Part shown: positions 11,263 to 24,094 of the stretch, piece by piece
How positions within the stretch are numbered: position 1 is the stretch's first letter
How the letters are laid out: each line of letters begins with the position of its first letter
Origin: Nemophila menziesii
Lineage: Eukaryota > Streptophyta > Magnoliopsida > Boraginales > Hydrophyllaceae
DNA length: 64,000 nt
Assembly (NCBI GenBank): GCA_029959085.1
Contig: JARWIR010000039.1
Coordinates: 4,774,001-4,838,000, forward strand
Direction of reading: 5' to 3'
Made by a program: the position numbers and the translations under genes
Notes under the pieces: model-generated
The model's input: the letters and a program-made list of their open reading frames with translations, nothing else
Told to the model about the DNA's origin: nothing
The model's database searches: none

Positions 11263-11775
11263 AGTTATGCCTTTATGTTCCAAGCTTTTCATCAAACAAT
11301 CGGTTAAGAATTCTCCTCCAATAGGAGATGCTGTCACAACCTATTTTCATAGTATAGAAGGGTAAATAGTAATTGAGAATGAAAAGGTATGAATATACAG
11401 AGAGATACCTTTTGAAGAACATAACCATCATGTACAGGAGCTATAGAAGTTGATCCTCCGCCACTGTGTCAAGAATTATAGTACGCAAGACGGCAAGAAT
11501 AATAAAACTAAATTTTGAAACAAAATTAAAAAGTCTATCAAAAGTTTGAAATTTTTATACCTATCAACAACTAAAGAAGTGGCTTGCCCAGATACAAAAG
11601 AAGTGAGAACCTGTATTTAAGAACATAGATTGTATAAAATTAACTATAAATAAATGAAAAAGAGGAATTTTAAGGAGTAAAGTGACTTTTACTAATAGTT
11701 AGAACAAATCTTACAACATTTTTAGTCAAGAATAATGCAGATACTTGATACTTTTCAAACATGAGCTCAGCTGCC
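11263..11775 (-). pseudogene. ARP4: Actin-related protein 4, four captured exons with introns
   Basis: Four minus-strand exons lie at 11775-11715, 11610-11561, 11463-11409 and 11340-11263. They have GT..AG introns and consistent phases. They encode AAELMFEKYQVSALFLTKNV, VLTSFVSGQATSLVVD, SGGGSTSIAPVHDGYVLQK and VVTASPIGGEFLTDCLMKSL. This is the actin-fold nucleotide-binding region of plant ARP4, a nuclear subunit of chromatin-remodelling and histone-acetyltransferase complexes. The order matches the family; the N-terminal third and C-terminal half are missing. The open frames and retained introns show capture from genomic DNA rather than from a processed transcript. Conventional actin is less likely because of the FATGRATSLVVD-like segment. 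Confidence 0.85.
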
Positions 11776-11931
11776 CTGTTAGACTAGGTTAAAAGTAGTT
11801 AATATTCACCTCTCACTATACTTTAATTACAGAATGCCTCAGGACAGTAAAAAAACTTACTTTTCACTACATATATGATGCACAATCGTAACACCTCTAT
11901 AAGATAAGATGGTACAGACAAAAACCAATTG

Positions 11932-12236
11932 TTAGATTTCATCCAAAACATAGAAGTCAAACGTGACATCAACAACACCTGATTTTTCTCCATTATCTCT
12001 ATAGTCAACACTCATTATCCTTCCCCCTTCATCTTCCTCAAGATATTCAGTTTTCACTCGCCTACCTGGGAGAGTATATAGTCCCAATAGCACGATCAGT
12101 TGAAACACTTAACTAAACTTTATCTTGTGATTCAATCTCCACAAAAACTGATAAAACATTCACAATGTTTTGTACTATCTTCTCCTTTGCCTCGTCACTT
12201 ACTGCACATCGATCTGAGAATAGGATCATTTTTAAG
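11932..12236 (-). pseudogene. MINE1: Plastid division protein MinE fragment (captured)
   Basis: The minus strand encodes MILFSDRCAVSDEAKEKIVQ followed by NIVNVLSVFVEIESQDKV, a TAG where the family has Gln, then LSVSTDRAIGTIYS. After a small deletion and frame change it reads RRVKTEYLEEDEGG and VVDVTFDFYVLDEI with TAA at 11934. This is the conserved core and C-terminus of chloroplast MinE, which positions the plastid division ring by regulating MinD. An extra A just before MILF puts the preceding LK residues out of frame. The transit peptide and upstream half are absent. Two stops or shifts make it a pseudogene. Confidence 0.82.
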
Positions 12237-12390
12237 TGTTATTTAGCTATATTTGCGTTGGATTTGGGAATAGTATTTTACATGTTAAATCAATTGAATA
12301 TAGTATATATTCCTTCTCAAGAGAAAAATGGATATTAGTTGAGAAACAGCAATAAGGGAGATAATGGAAATATGGAAATATGGAAATTAC

Positions 12391-12429
12391 CGGAAAGCGT
12401 TTCAATTGCGCGGTCTTAGGTGGTGGCAT
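12391..12429 (-). other. Possible first exon (MPPPKTAQLKRFP)
   Basis: ATG at 12429 opens 13 codons, MPPPKTAQLKRFP, directly followed by a donor-like gtaatt. It lies 5' of the MinE fragment and near the Helitron's 5' end, preceded by a pyrimidine/purine-biased region without clear TATA. It could start a chimeric transcript, but its phase does not join MinE without an indel. The gene of origin is unknown. Confidence 0.35.
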
Positions 12430-12846
12430 TGTTTGCTCCGATCGTGATCCTCGCCGGCGATGTCAATGCGCGAGACTGACTAACGCTTCGAGTGGTATAG
12501 GGAATTTTTCATTGATCCAATTGAAAAAACAGCTTCGAGTGGTATAGAGACCTGAAAATGAAAACCGATGGCGAGCTCCGAAGAGGTGATTCTATGAAGG
12601 AGAAGGGGAAAGGCCGCGAGTGGTGATGATTCGACCGGTGTGGAGAGGGAAAGAAGAAAGGCGAAAAAGAGGGGTCTGTTTTTTTGTTATGTTCAAAGAA
12701 ATCAGATAAAGTTGGGTTTTTTTGTTTTCTTTTTTCTTTTGCCTTGGTTTTTTTTTTTAATTGTATTAATGATAGGTGGGCCAGAATCGATCTTGGCCAC
12801 CACTTATGTTTTGCCAGAATCGATCCTGCCCACCACTTATAAAAAA

Positions 12847-12866
12847 AGCTTGTAATATAATATAGA
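12847..12866 (-). other. Helitron 5' terminus (TC)
   Basis: On the element's strand it reads TCTATATTATATTACAAGCT, the usual A+T-rich TC start of plant Helitrons. It is followed outward by host T 12867 and segment C sequence. Confidence 0.85.
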
Positions 12867-13465
12867 TGGGTAAAATACCTCAATTAAGTCCTATAAAACC
12901 CTAAAAATATGTCACTTGACTAGATTATTCTATCACAAAATACAAGACAGTCAGTGATCTATAATAATTTTTATCCAATGTGAACTTCCCCTCTAGGGCC
13001 TTGAGATCATTTAGAGAAATATCGCTCAGAATAATCACGTGTTATTGAATTTATCAAGTATCAAGTCCTTCTCACAAGGACTGTGTCATTTGGGGTATGA
13101 AATCATTGAGTGTAAATAATCAACCATAATTAGTTTATTAATTCCTTTCTAAATAGTACAACAACACTTGGCTATGAATTCAGCTAAAAATCTAACTCAT
13201 CCTTAAATCTATCGTCGGTGAATTCATCAAATCAATATCAAGAGAACTACCATTTAATGGTTATAAATTTTTTAACTAGAGAGAGCGATATACAAGAATA
13301 AACTTTATTAAGTTTGTTAAAATTTTGAATAGTTTATGTATTTATTTCTTTTGAACAACTTTGTCGTTGTATTATGGATGTTCAATCCAACTATTGTAAG
13401 ACATTGGTAGGTGGCTGAAATGTCTTAAGCATATCAGATCCAATTCGAATGTTGACAATAAAATT
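12867..13465 (+). repeat. Segment C, 3' end (resumes after Helitron)
   Basis: This continues the sequence broken at 7184 and is collinear with 737-1320. It ends with the conserved block tgttcaatccaactatt...catatcagatccaatt that closes every segment C copy. Confidence 0.8.
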
Positions 13466-14590
13466 TATTTTTTCGGATTTATAAAACTAAATCACAACAA
13501 GAAATACTTTCAATAGGTTGGATTCTAGTAAATGGAGCATGAACTTGGTTTGTTAAGTATTTATTAATTAATTAACCCTTATCTAAAAAATTAATAATTA
13601 ATTGTTTGAGTCCCTATGAGTATAGTTTTCATTATTACAACTTCGATATTTTAGGATGAGGCAAAATATCAAAGACCTAGATTTAAACACTAAATCAAAA
13701 TTCATCCAAGTTTTGGTTGTGCAAATTACCTTTGAAGTTTATTTGGTAGGAGTGAAATAGCTTGGGATTCAGAGAGAAGGTTTAAAGAACCCAAATATTG
13801 TTTCTAGGAAATTTTTAGAATAAAGAGTATAGAAACCATTGTCTAAACTAAATCTTTAATTTGTCCATATTTATTATTTGTCTTTATTCCATATATATTT
13901 TTGTGCATTTAGAAATTAGTCATGTTATATTAATAAATATTTTATTTATTTTTAAATTTTGAAGAATATGTGTGTTGTTCATAAAAGAATATTTGTTTTA
14001 TAGGAAAAAAATCGTTCTTCATGACATTTCAACACAAAATATATCACTTCCTTACTACAAATATTATAATTATACAACAATTTGATGCATTACAATTTAA
14101 GAAAGCTTATTCTTTTTGTACAATAATTAATCGGTTTGTCATAGATTGTTGCTTTTATAATTTTAGATAATAGGGACATATATTTGTTATAAGATGATAA
14201 TTTGTAATGATTTTATGTCCTTGTACTTTATTGGGTTCTATTTAGGGATATCTTCATTATAATAATATTTTAAATTTTTTGTCAAAAATGGATAATTTAT
14301 TAGTGACTGAATAACATTTTTTGTGTGCAATAAGTAGCAACCCGATACACTCAAAATTAATATTCTAAGAATAGCTTCGGAAGATCTTATACGTGAGCAT
14401 GGGACTCTTGTTGATGGAAAGAAAGGATAAGTTAGATGTCACAATTGTAACAAGGTTATAAGCAACGACTTTTATCGTCTTGAATAACATTTAGCTGGCA
14501 TTCGAGGAGACGTCACCAGTTGCAAGAATGTTCCTATCGATGTTAAGGAGGTTTGTCTAAGTGAGATACTCGAGAAAAGAGAAAAAAATT
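13466..14590 (+). repeat. Segment A copy with internal deletion
   Basis: The segment A start (ggatttataaaactaaatc) is joined at about 13512 directly to the middle of the unit (ataggttggattctag), removing roughly 1.1 kb. The rest is collinear with the array units and leads straight into the tandem array at 14591. It makes this the zeroth, truncated member. Confidence 0.7.
14371..14583 (+). pseudogene. BED zinc-finger exon, broken (copy 2)
   Basis: The start codon is ATA. It reads ASEDLIREHGTLVDGKKG, stop, VRCHNCNKVISNDFYRLE, stop, HLAGIRGDVTSC. Both CxxC cysteines and the final Cys are kept. Its variants (ATA start, NKVIS) are shared with the copy at 19124, one dimer length away. Confidence 0.8.
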
Positions 14591-16747
14591 GATTTTTTTT
14601 TGTATTTATAAAACTGAAACACAACAAGAATTACTTTCAAAAAATAAAATTTAATGAAAGAAGAGTACAATTGTTAAAAAAACTAACAATTCTTTCGAAT
14701 AAAGACATGTCTTTTTATCAAATTCAAAAAAAAATTAAAGTTAATATTCATAAATATATTTCAACTAAAGTAAAAATAAATATAAATATAAAATTATCCA
14801 AGAAATATCATTTAAACAATATAAACTAATTTTTGGTAAGGATATTTAATGCACACAAATGTATAGATTTAACTCAAAAGCAACAAAACTATTGAATTAC
14901 AAAAAAATTGTGGATTAAAATAGAAGGGAAAAGATGATAACTGAAAAAGAATAAATCTTTTACTTGAATAAATAACTACAAATAATAAAAAGTGTTTTTT
15001 TTTACAAAAAGTGAACACTATACTCAAATGTTCTCTATTTTTTAAAATAAAATTGTCATTCAATAAATTTCTAATAACCCTAATTTTTTAATCAAATAAA
15101 TTAAGTAGAAAAACCATCTATTCACTTCACTTCCCCTCTCACCCCTCACAGCAAACGTCAAAATTGATATTATTTTACACCATCATCAACTCTACAACCT
15201 CTCGAAAAGATAGAAGATTCATGAGTATCAAATTAAGGTAATTAATTTTTTAATTAAAATATGATTTAATTTCAACCAAATCCCTTTACTATTAAAAATT
15301 ATTTTATATATTAGATGTAAATCTATATTTTATCGTACTCTTATGTATATTATTTCTACACAAATCATGCAGTATTATGACTATAGATACATTATATATA
15401 GGTAGAAAAATCTAGTCATTCCTATAATAGATTGGGGTAAATAATTATATTGGGTGAATCTCTAAATTTAGTAATTTATGTCAATTCACTATGTCCTACC
15501 TTTACCTTATGAATTTTCGATGATTCAAAAATAATTTAGTTAAAAAGGACGTATGAGTTCGTGGGGCCATATAAACATTGTTTTACTAATTTTGTTTTTA
15601 TATTTTATCATTTTTAAATAGTTAAAACAATCAATCTGAAAATTGTATATATTGTAATATAAAAATTTGTACCAGAACAATTTATCATATTAATTTTTAT
15701 CATTTGTACATGTCTTTGCTGTGCTAAGAAGAATTTCGATTTCTTTCCTACCGTATTTTCCTTTCTATTAATGGAAGCATTGTTCCTATTGCCAATGCAT
15801 TGTCACAAGGTATCATTCTCTAATGAAAGGTAATTATTCATTTCATATTACATTATTATGAAAATATATATGTCCGCAATCTTGTTTGCAATAGGTTGAA
15901 TTCTAGTAAATGGAGCATGAACTTTGTTTGTTAAGTCTTTATTGGTTAATTAACTCGTATCCAAAAAACCAATAATTAATTATTTGAGTCCCTAAGAGTA
16001 AAGTTGTTATTGTTACAATTTAGATATTTCAGTCTGAGGCAAAATATCAAAGACCTAGATTTAAACACTAAATCAAAATTTAGTGACTCCCAAGTTTTGG
16101 TTGTGCAGAATACCTTTGGTGTTTATCTTGTAGAAGTGAAATAGCCTGTGATACAAAGAGAAGGTTTAATGAACCCAAATATCGTTTCTAGGAAATTTTT
16201 AGAATAATGAGTATAGAAACTATTGTCTAAACTACATCTTTACTTTTTACATATTTATAGTCTATCTTTATTCCATATAGATTATGCTCCATTTAGAAAC
16301 TAATCATGTAATATTCATAAATATTTTATTTATTTTTATTTTTGTAAGAATATATGTGTTGTTCATAAAACAATATTTCTTTTATAGGAAAAGATCATTC
16401 GTCGTGACATTTCAACACAAAACATATCACTATCTTACTAGTATAATTATACAACAATTTGATGCATTACAATTTAAGAAAGCTTATTCATTTTGTACAA
16501 TAATTAATCGGTTTGTCATAGATTATTGCTTTTATAATTTTGGATAATAGGGACATATATTTGTTATAAGATGATAATTTGTAATGATTTTATGTCCTTG
16601 TACTTTATTGGGTTCTATTTAGGGATATCTTCATTATAATAATATTTTAAATTTTTTGTCAAAAATGGATAATTTATGAGTGAGTGTATAACATTTTTTG
16701 TGTGCAATAAGTAGCAACCCGATACACTCAAAATTAATATTCTAAGA

Positions 16748-16964
16748 ATGGCTTCGGAAGATCTTAAACGTGAGCATGGGACTCTTGTTGATGGAAAGAA
16801 ATGATAAGTTAGATGTCACAATTGTGACAAGGTTATGAGCAACGACTTTTATCGTCTTGAATAACTTTTAGCTGGCATTCGAGGAGACGTCGCCAGTTGC
16901 AAGAATGTTCCTATCGATGTTAAGGAGGTTTGTCTAAGTGAGATACTCGAGAAAAGAGAAAAAA
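16748..16964 (+). pseudogene. BED zinc-finger exon, broken (copy 3)
   Basis: ATG is present. The reading is MASEDLKREHGTLVDGKK, two stops, VRCHNCDKVMSNDFYRLE, a third stop, then LLAGIRGDVASC, where the zinc-binding His has become Leu (cat to ctt). It pairs with the copy at 21502 (shared LKREHG and double stop). Confidence 0.8.
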
Positions 16965-19123
16965 AAATGATTTTTTTTTGTATTTATAAAACTGAAACAC
17001 AACAAGAATTACTTTCAAAAAATAAAATGTAATGAAAGAAGAGTACAATTGTTAAAAAAACTAACAATTCTTTCAAATAAAGACATGTCTTGTTATCAAA
17101 TTCAAAAAAAAATTAAAGTTAATATTCATAAATATATTTCAACTAAAGTAAAAATAAATATAAATATAAAATTATCCAACAAATAACATTTAAACAATAT
17201 AAACTAATTTTTGGTAAGGATATTTAATGCACACAAATGTATAGATTTAACTTAAAAGCAACAAAACTATTGAATTACAGAAAAAATTGTGGATTAAAAT
17301 AGAAGGGAAAAGATGATAACTGAAAAAGAATAAATATTTTACTTGAATAAATAACTACAAATAAGACAAAGTGTTTTTTTTACAAAAAGTGAACACTATA
17401 CTCAAATGTTCTCTATTTTTTTAAATAAAATTGTCATTCAATAAATTTCTAATAACCCTAATTTTTTAATCAAATAAATTAAGTAGAAAACCCATCTATT
17501 CACTTCACTTCCCCTCTCACCCCTCACAGCAAACGTCAAAATTGATATTATTTTACACCATCATCAACTCTACAACCTCTCAAAAAGATAGAAGATTCAT
17601 GAGTATCCAAATTAAGGTAATTAATTTTTTAATTAAAATATGATTTAATTTCAACCAAATCCCTTTACTATTAAAAATTTATTTTATATATTTGATGTAA
17701 ATCTATATTTTATCGTACTCTTATGTATATTATTTCTACACAAATCATGCAGTATTATGACTATAGATACATTATATATATAGGTTGAAAAATCTAGTCA
17801 TTCCCATAATAGATTGGGGTAAATAATTATATTGGGTGAATCTCTAAATTTAGTAATTTATGTCAATTCACTATGTCCTACCTTTACCTTATGAATTTTT
17901 GATGATTCAAAAATAATTTAGTTAAAAAGGACGTATGAGTTCGTGGGGCCATATAAACATTGTTTTACTAATTTTGTTTTTATATTTTATCATTTTTAAA
18001 TAGTTAAAACAATCAATCTGAAAATTGTATATATTGTAATATAAAAATTTGTACCAGAACAATTTATCATATTAATTTTTATCATTTGTACATGTCTTTG
18101 CTGTGCTAAGAAGAATTTCGATTTCTTTCCTACCGTATTTTCCTTTCTATTAATGGAAGCATTGTTCCTATTGCCAATGCATTGTCACAAGGTATCATTC
18201 TTTAATGAAAGGTAATTATTCATTTCATATTACATTATTATGAAAATATATATGTCCGCAATCTTGTTTGCAATAGGTTGAATTCTCGTAAATGGAGCAT
18301 GAACTTTGTTTGTTAAGTCTTTATTGATTAATTAACTTGTATCCAAAAAATCAATAATTAATTATTTGAGTCCCTAAGAGTAAAGTTGTTATTGTTATAA
18401 TTTAGATATTTCAGTCTGAGGCAAAATATCAAAGACCTAGATTTAAACACTAAATCAAAATTTATCCAAGTTTTGGTTGTGCAAAATACCTTTGGTGTTT
18501 ATCTTGTAGAAGTGAAATAGCCTGTGATACAAAGAGAAGATTTAATGAACCTAAATATCGTTTCTAGGAAATTTTTAGAATAAAGAGTATAGAAACTATT
18601 ATCTAAACTACATATTTACTTTTTACATATTTATAGTCTATGTTTATTACATATAGATTATGCTCCATTTAGAAACTAATCATGTAATATTCATAAATAT
18701 TTTATTTATTTTTATTTTTGTAAGAATATATATGTTGTTCATAAAAGAATATTTCTTTTATAGGAAAAGATCATTCGTCGTGACATTTCAACACAAAACA
18801 TATCACTATCTTACTAGTATAATTATACAACAATTTGATGCATTACAATTTAAGAAAGCTTATTCTTTTTGTACAATATTTAATCGGTTTGTCATAGATT
18901 ATTGCTTTTATAATTTTAGATAATAGGGACATATATTTGTTATAAGATGATAATTTGTAATGATTTTATGTCCTTGTACTTTATTGGGTTCTATTTAGGG
19001 ATATCTTCATTATAATAATATTTTAAATTTTTTGTCAAAAATGGATAATTTATTAGTGACTGAATAACATTTTTTGTGTGCAATAAGTAGCAACCCGATA
19101 CACTCAAAATTAATATTCTAAGA

Positions 19124-19340
19124 ATAGCTTCGGAAGATCTTATACGTGAGCATGGGACTCTTGTTGATGGAAAGAAAGGATAAGTTAGATGTCCAAATTG
19201 TAACAAGGTTATAAGCAACGACTTTTATCGTCTTGAATAACATTTAGCTGGCATTCGAGGAGACGTCACCAGTTGCAAGAATGTTCCTATCGATGTTAAG
19301 GAGGTTTGTCTAAGTGAGATACTCGAGAAAAGAGAAAAAA
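19124..19340 (+). pseudogene. BED zinc-finger exon, broken (copy 4)
   Basis: It has an ATA start and stops after GKKG and after YRLE; the metal site reads RCPNCNKVIS. It is almost the same as copy 2, differing at cac/cca, as expected from duplication of the 4754-bp dimer. Confidence 0.8.
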
Positions 19341-21501
19341 AATTGATTTTTTTTTGTATTTATAAAACTGAAACACAACAAGAATTACTTTCAAAAAATA
19401 AAATTTAATGAAAGAAGAGTACAATTGTTAAAAAAACTAACAATTCTTTCGAATAAAGACATGTCTTTTTATCAAATTCAAAAAAAAATTAAAGTTAATA
19501 TTCATAAATATATTTCAACTAAAGTAAAAATAAATATAAATATAAAATTATCCAAGAAATATCATTTAAACAATATAAACTAATTTTTGGTAAGGATATT
19601 TAATGCACACAAATGTATAGATTTAACTCAAAAGCAACAAAACTATTGAATTACAAAAAAATTGTGGATTAAAATAGAAGGGAAAAGATGATAACTGAAA
19701 AAGAATAAATCTTTTACTTGAATAAATAACTACAAATAATAAAAAGTGTTTTTTTTTACAAAAAGTGAACACTATACTCAAATGTTCTCTATTTTTTAAA
19801 ATAAAATTGTCATTCAATAAATTTCTAATAACCCTAATTTTTTAATCAAATAACTTAAGTAGAAAAACCATCTATTCACTTCACTTCCCCTCTCACCCCT
19901 CACAGCAAACGTCAAAATTGATATTATTTTACACCATCATCAACTCTACAACCTCTCGAAAAGATAGAAGATTCATGAGTATCAAATTAAGGTAATTAAT
20001 TTTTTAATTAAAATATGATTTAATTTCAACCAAATCCCTTTACTATTAAAAATTATTTTATATATTAGATGTAAATCTATATTTTATCGTACTCTTATGT
20101 ATATTATTTCTACACAAATCATGCAGTATTATGACTATAGATACATTATATATAGGTAGAAAAATCTAGTCATTCCTATAATAGATTGGGGTAAATAATT
20201 ATATTGGGTGAATCTCTAAATTTAGTAATTTATGTCAATTCACTATGTCCTACCTTTACCTTATGAATTTTCGATGATTCAAAAATAATTTAGTTAAAAA
20301 GGACGTATGAGTTCGTGGGGCCATATAAACATTGTTTTACTAATTTTGTTTTTATATTTTATCATTTTTAAATAGTTAAAACAATCAATCTGAAAATTGT
20401 ATATATTGTAATATAAAAATTTGTACCAGAACAATTTATCATATTAATTTTTATCATTTGTACATGTCTTTGCTGTGCTAAGAAGAATTTCGATTTCTTT
20501 CCTACCGTATTTTCCTTTCTATTAATGGAAGCATTGTTCCTATTGCCAATGCATTGTCACAAGGTATCATTCTCTAATGAAAGGTAATTATTCATTTCAT
20601 ATTACATTATTATGAAAATATATATGTCCGCAATCTTGTTTGCAATAGGTTGAATTCTCGTAAATGGAGCATGAACTTTGTTTGTTAAGTCTTTATTGGT
20701 TAATTAACTCGTATCCAAAAAACCAATAATTAATTATTTGAGTCCCTAAGAGTAAAGTTGTAATTGTTACAATTTAGATATTTCAGTCTGAGGCAAAATA
20801 TCAAAGACCTAGATTTAAACACTAAATCAAAATTTAGTGACTCCCAAGTTTTGGTTGTGCAGAATACCTTTGGTGTTTATCTTGTAGAAGTGAAATAGCC
20901 TGTGATACAAAGAGAAGGTTTAATGAACCCAAATATCGTTTCTAGGAAATTTTTAGAATAATGAGTATAGAAACTATTGTCTAAACTACATCTTTACTTT
21001 TTACATATTTATAGTCTATGTTTATTACATATAGATTATGCTCCATTTAGAAACTAATCATGTAATATTCATAAATATTTTATTTATTTTTATTTTTGTA
21101 AGAATATATGTGTTGTTCATAAAAGAATATTTCTTTTATAGGAAAAGATCATTCGTCGTGACATTTCAACACAAAACATATCACTATCTTACTAGTATAA
21201 TTATACAACAATTTGATGCATTACAATTTAAGAAAGCTTATTCTTTTTGTACAATATTTAATCGGTTTGTCATAGATTATTGCTTTTATAATTTTGGATA
21301 ATAGGGACATATATTTTTTATAAGATGATAATTTATAATGATTTTATGTCCTTGTACTTTATTGGGTTCTATTTAGGGATATCTTCATTATAATAATATT
21401 TTAAATTTTTTGTCAAAAATGGATAATTTATGAGTGAGTGTATAACATTTTTTGTGTGCAATAAGTAGCAACCCGATACACTCAAAATTAATATTCTAAG
21501 A

Positions 21502-21718
21502 ATGGCTTCGGAAGATCTTAAACGTGAGCATGGGACTCTTGTTGATGGAAAGAAATGATAAGTTAGATGTCACAATTGTGACAAGGTTATGAGCAACGAC
21601 TTTTATCGTCTTGAATAACATTTAGCTGGCATTCGAGGAGACGTCGCCAATTGCAAGAATGTTCCTATCGATGTTAAGGAGGTTTGTCTAAGTGAGATAC
21701 TCGAGAAAAGAGAAAAAA
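21502..21718 (+). pseudogene. BED zinc-finger exon, broken (copy 5)
   Basis: It starts with ATG and carries the double stop after GKK and the stop after YRLE; His and all three Cys are kept, with GDVANC in place of GDVASC. It is the dimer partner of copy 3. Confidence 0.8.
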
Positions 21719-23877
21719 AATTGGTTTTTTTTTGTATTTATAAAACTGAAACACAACAAGAATTACTTTCAAAAAATAAAATGTAATGAAAGTAGAGTAC
21801 AATTGTTAAAAAAACTAACAATTCTTTCAAATAAAGACATGTCTTGTTATCAAATTCAAAAAAAAATTAAAGTTAATATTCATAAATATATTTCAACTAA
21901 AGTAAAAATAAATATAAATATAAAATTATCCAACAAATAACATTTAAACAATATAAACTAATTTTTGGTAAGGATATTTAATGCACACAAATGTATAGAT
22001 TTAACTTAAAAGCAACAAAACTATTGAATTACAGAAAAAATTGTGGATTAAAATAGAAGGGAAAAGATGATAACTGAAAAAGAATAAATCTTTTACTTGA
22101 ATAAATAACTACAAATAAGACAAAGTGTTTTTTTTACAAAAAGTGAACACTATACTCAAATGTTCTCTATTTTTTTAAATAAAATTGTCATTCAATAAAT
22201 TTCTAATAACCCTAATTTTTTAATCAAATAAATTAAGTAGAAAACCCATCTATTCACTTCACTTCCCCTCTCACCCCTCACAGCAAACGTCAAAATTGAT
22301 ATTATTTTACACCATCATCAACTCTACAACCTCTCAAAAAGATAGAAGATTCATGAGTATCCAAATTAAGGTAATTAATTTTTTAATTAAAATATGATTT
22401 AATTTCAACCAAATCCCTTTACTATTAAAAATTTATTTTATATATTAGATGTAAATCTATATTTTATCGTACTCTTATGTATATTATTTCTACACAAATC
22501 ATGCAGTATTATGACTATAGATACATTATATATATAGGTAGAAAAATCTAGTCATTCCCATAATAGATTGGGGTAAATAATTATATTGGGTGAATCTCTA
22601 AATTTAGTAATTTATGTCAATTCACTATGTCCTACCTTTACCTTATGAATTTTTGATGATTCAAAAATAATTTAGTTAAAAAGGACGTATGAGTTCGTGG
22701 GGCCATATAAACATTGTTTTACTAATTTTGTTTTTATATTTTATCATTTTTAAATAGTTAAAACAATCAATCTGAAAATTGTATATATTGTAATATAAAA
22801 ATTTGTACCAGAACAATTTATCTTATTAATTTTTATCATTTGTACATGTCTTTGCTGTGCTAAGAAGAATTTCGATTTCTTTCCTACCGTATTTTCCTTT
22901 CTATTAATGGAAGCATTGTTCCTATTGCCAATGCATTGTCACAAGGTATCATTCTTTAATGAAAGGTAATTATTCATTTCATATTATATTATTATGAAAA
23001 TATATATGTCCGCAATCTTGTTTGCAATAGGTTGAATTCTCGTAAATGGAGCATGAACTTTGTTTGTTAAGTCTTTATTGATTAATTAACTTGTATCCAA
23101 AAAATCAATAATTAATTATTTGAGTCCCTAAGAGTAAAGTTGTTATTGTTATAATTTAGATATTTCAGTCTGAGGCAAAATATCAAAGACCTAGATTTAA
23201 ACACTAAATCAAAATTTATCCAAGTTTTGGTTGTGCAAAATACCTTTGGTGTTTATCTTGTAGAAGTGAAATAGCATGTGATACAAAGAGAAGATTTAAT
23301 GAACCTAAATATCGTTTCTAGGAAATTTTTAGAATAAAGAGTATAGAAACTATTATCTAAACTACATCTTTACTTTTTACATATTTATAGTCTATGTTTA
23401 TTACATATAGATTATGCTCCATTTAGAAACTAATCATGTAATATTCATAAATATTTTATTTATTTTTATTTTTGTAAGAATATATATGTTGTTCATAAAA
23501 GAATATTTCTTTTATAGGAAAAGATCATTCGTCGTGACATTTCAACACAAAACATATCACTATCTTACTAGTATAATTATACAACAATTTGATGCATTAC
23601 AATTTAAGAAAGCTTATTCTTTTTGTACAATATTTAATCGGTTTGTCATAGATTATTGCTTTTATAATTTTGGATAATAGGGACATATATTTTTTATAAG
23701 ATGATAATTTATAATGCTTTTATGTCCTTGTACTTTATTGGGTTCTATTTAGGGATATCTTCATTATAATAATATTTTAAATTTTTTGTCAAAAATGGAT
23801 AATTTATGAGTGAGTGAATAACATTTTTTGTGTGCAATAAGTAGCAACCCGATACACTCAAAATTAATATTCGAAGA

Positions 23878-24094
23878 ATGGCTTCGGAAGATCTTATACG
23901 TGAGCATGGGACTCTTGTTGATGGAAAGAAAGGATAAGTTAGATGTCACAATTGTGATAAGGTTATGAGCAACGACTTTTATCGTCTTGAATAACATTTA
24001 GCTGGCATTCGAGGAGACGTCGCCAATTGCAAGAATGTTCCTATCGATGTTAAGGAGGTTTGTCTAAGTGAGATACTCGAGAAAAGAGAAAAAA
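23878..24094 (+). pseudogene. BED zinc-finger exon, broken (copy 6)
   Basis: It starts with ATG and reads GKKG, stop, VRCHNCDKVMSNDFYRLE, stop, HLAGIRGDVANC. All zinc ligands are present; with only two stops it is the least damaged full-length BED copy in the window. Confidence 0.8.

Larger units (their letters stand above)
7185..12866 (-). mobile_element. Helitron, 5682 bp, with captured gene pieces
   Basis: On the minus strand the element begins TCTATATTATATTACAAG (12866 down) and ends CACGGGCTATACCTAG (7200 to 7185). These are the TC...CTRR termini of plant Helitrons. The flanks are A at 7184 and T at 12867. Joined, they give aaataa/tgggtaaa, exactly the empty site seen at 730-742, so the insertion made no target duplication, as expected for rolling-circle transposition. 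Only half of the usual subterminal hairpin (cacggg) is recognisable. Coding content is the C-terminal part of the Pif1-like helicase and fragments of NIA, UGE, a CCCH protein, ARP4 and MinE plus unidentified exons. No Rep domain is present, so it is non-autonomous. The gaps at 8553-9009, 9191-9805, 10025-10370, 10700-10900 and 12430-12866 are A+T-rich with no supported gene. Confidence 0.92.

Noticed and set aside
12509..12883. 124-codon minus-strand open frame at the Helitron 5' end
   Set aside because: It crosses the Helitron boundary into segment C, is low complexity (Ser/Pro/Lys/Phe) and has no recognised motif.
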